5,743 bases of DNA from an uncultured Rhodospirillales bacterium. Its GTDB lineage: Bacteria > Pseudomonadota > Alphaproteobacteria > CALMVH01. The notes below the pieces were generated by a model that had not been told where the DNA came from, searched no databases, and saw only the letters and a list, made by a program, of their open reading frames with translations. The DNA lies in contig CALMVH010000176.1 of assembly GCA_937873165.1 (NCBI GenBank), forward strand, positions 1 to 5,743, written 5' to 3'. The position numbers and the translations under genes were made by a program. Of this stretch, positions 4,915-5,743 are shown one piece after another (the stretch's first letter is position 1; every line of letters begins with the position of its first letter).

Positions 4915-4995
4915 GCGGCGGGCCGGAGAGGGAGGGTTACCTTGCCAAGACGCAGGGATAAGCCCCTGCACCCTTCTTCACAACATGCCCGCCGC
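4915..4995 (+). ncRNA. Y RNA unit 6, short head with single hairpin, followed by T-run
   Basis: The outer stem GCGGCGGGC (4915-4923) pairs perfectly with GCCCGCCGC (4987-4995), the internal loop is CGGA against ACAACAT, and the upper helix GAGGGAGGGT (4928-4937) pairs along all 10 positions with ACCCTTCTTC (4970-4979). The head is one 6-bp hairpin, GCAGGG/CCCTGC (4952-4957/4964-4969), with a 6-nt loop. There are no D-arm or acceptor-like elements. Six T residues begin 2 nt after the outer stem. Confidence 0.8.
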
Positions 4996-5003
4996 ACTTT
5001 TTT
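4987..5003 (+). terminator. Possible intrinsic terminator formed by the unit 6 closing stem and T-run
   Basis: The GC-rich 3' strand of the unit 6 outer stem (4987-4995) is followed by AC and six T (4998-5003). The Y RNA fold itself would serve as the terminator hairpin. The span between stem strands is large, so this is uncertain; partial readthrough could feed rsr. Confidence 0.4.
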
Positions 5004-5016
5004 GGAAGGAGCCTTT

Positions 5017-5021
5017 GGAGG
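5017..5021 (+). promoter_or_regulatory. Strong Shine-Dalgarno of rsr
   Basis: GGAGG lies 6 nt before the ATG at 5028 and fixes the start codon. Confidence 0.8.
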
Positions 5022-5027
5022 TGTGAT

Positions 5028-5743
5028 ATGGACTACAGGAAGCTTTTTTCTTTGCGGCAGACCCGGCAATCCGAGCCGATCGACAACACGGTAGCGAACA
5101 GCGCCGGCGGATATGCATTCGCCGTCGATGACTGGACGCGCCTCGACCGCTTCCTGATCCTGGGCTCCGAAGGTGGCAGCTATTACGCGGCCGAACGCAC
5201 GTGCACGCGTGAGAACGCGGAAGCGACGATCCGCTGCATCCAGGCCGATGGTGAGCGGGCTGTCGCACTCATCGTCGAGATCAGCCATTCCGGCCGCGCG
5301 CCGAAGAATGACCCGGCGATCTTCGCGCTGGCGCTGGCCTCGGCACTGGGCGATGACGCGTGCAAGCGCGCCGCGATGTCCGCTATCCCGCGCGTCTGCC
5401 GTACGGGTACGCACCTCTTCCAGTTCGCGGAAGCAGTTGAAGGTTTCCGTGGCTGGGGCCGGGGTCTCAGGCGCGGCATCGCCGACTGGTACACCAGCGC
5501 CACGGTCGATCAGCTCGCCTTCCAGCTGGTCAAGTACCGGCAGAGGAACGGCTGGTCGCATCGCGACCTGCTGCGCCTGGCCCACCCGCTGACCGATGAC
5601 CTGGCGCGCCGCGACCTGTTCGACTGGGCGTGCCGTGGCACCGCTTCCGATCGGCTGCCGGCGATCGTTACCGCGTATGAGACTGTCACCAAGGCCACCA
5701 CCGCCGCCGAAATCGCCCAGTTGATCGAACAATACGATCTGCC
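5028..5743 (+). CDS. rsr: Rsr, bacterial Ro60 orthologue (TROVE domain), 3' truncated by window edge
   Basis: Only the first 238 codons are present and the frame is open to the window end. Ro60/Rsr is a ring of HEAT-like helices that binds Y RNA on its outer face and ends of misfolded or structured RNA in its cavity. In several bacteria it works with exonucleases in RNA decay and rRNA maturation. Family landmarks are clear: NSAGGYAF (24-31), the conserved FLILGSEGGSYYAAERT (42-58), GWGRGLRRGIADWY (142-155) and KYRQRNGWSHRDLLRLAHP (169-187). These are the RNA-binding helices of the TROVE domain. The von Willebrand/MIDAS-like C-terminal domain lies outside the window. A cysteine (C59) stands where leucine is common in ERTLT. 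The gene sits 32 bp after the Y RNA array, as expected for a protein encoded with its RNA ligands. Confidence 0.97.
   Translation, partial: MDYRKLFSLRQTRQSEPIDNTVANSAGGYAFAVDDWTRLDRFLILGSEGGSYYAAERTCTRENAEATIRCIQADGERAVALIVEISHSGRAPKNDPAIFALALASALGDDACKRAAMSAIPRVCRTGTHLFQFAEAVEGFRGWGRGLRRGIADWYTSATVDQLAFQLVKYRQRNGWSHRDLLRLAHPLTDDLARRDLFDWACRGTASDRLPAIVTAYETVTKATTAAEIAQLIEQYDL

Larger units (their letters stand above)
4307..4995 (+). other. Tandem array of six Y RNA genes
   Basis: Six consecutive units share one secondary-structure plan: an outer stem of 9-10 bp, a 5' internal loop CGGA (CGGCA in unit 1, CGAA in unit 2), an A-rich 3' internal loop, an upper helix of 8-10 bp ending in GG or GGGT, and a variable head. 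The outer stems use different sequences yet always pair, so the pairing is conserved by compensation. Linkers are 16, 16, 11, 11 and 16 nt. No plausible protein is encoded here. The position directly upstream of rsr, whose product binds Y RNAs, supports the assignment. Confidence 0.88.

Noticed and set aside
4307..4995. CRISPR array, suggested by recurring GCGGGCCGGAG segments
   Set aside because: Repeats are imperfect, spacing varies from about 80 to 146 nt, and the repeats pair with downstream partner strands as RNA stems.
4776..5732. 318-codon minus-strand open frame
   Set aside because: It is the antisense shadow of rsr, whose plus-strand frame has clear TROVE motifs and a strong ribosome-binding site.

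Overview
The window reads as an RNA-repair and RNA-quality-control island of a GC-rich bacterium. It is probably a Pseudomonadota member: the genes match proteobacterial RtcB/Ro neighbourhoods, and the left edge carries what looks like an antibacterial amidase with a periplasmic partner. The genus cannot be fixed from sequence alone.

Layout. (i) Bases 1-760: the 3' end of a secreted amidase-like gene (+) overlaps tail-to-tail a signal-peptide protein of the DUF3828 type (-), plausibly an effector/immunity pair. (ii) Bases 849-4220, all on the minus strand and tightly packed, in transcription order: a small XRE-type repressor, the RNA ligase rtcB, then two different RlaP/YcgL-type nucleotidyltransferases. 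Junctions are 3 bp, 4 bp and a 4-bp ATGA overlap, so this is one operon. (iii) Bases 4221-4306: a divergent intergenic control region with repeated CAAACT half-sites and a 30-bp interrupted palindrome. (iv) Bases 4307-4995: six tandem non-coding Y RNAs on the plus strand. Each has a 9-10 bp outer stem, a CGGA-type internal loop and a second helix ending in GG(U). (v) Bases 5028-end: the start of rsr, the bacterial Ro60 (TROVE) protein that binds Y RNAs, with a strong Shine-Dalgarno sequence.

The most striking part is the Y RNA array. Units 2 and 4 carry tRNA-like modules in circularly permuted order: T-arm, acceptor 3' strand, short closing loop, acceptor 5' strand, UA, D-arm, A. Position-for-position spacing is tRNA-like, and the Ro-binding stem is plugged in where the anticodon loop would be. 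Unit 3 has a different tRNA-like body, units 5 and 6 have reduced bodies, and unit 1 is a bare 63-nt Y RNA with only a 13-nt loop. The five linkers between units are 16, 16, 11, 11 and 16 nt.

Working model (inference): Rsr binds the Y RNA stems. The varied tRNA-mimicking heads recruit or gate tRNA-handling enzymes. RtcB and the two nucleotidyltransferases repair or re-tail damaged tRNAs or other RNAs. The XRE protein represses both directions from the shared intergenic region. No rtcA, archease or rtcR is visible in the window.
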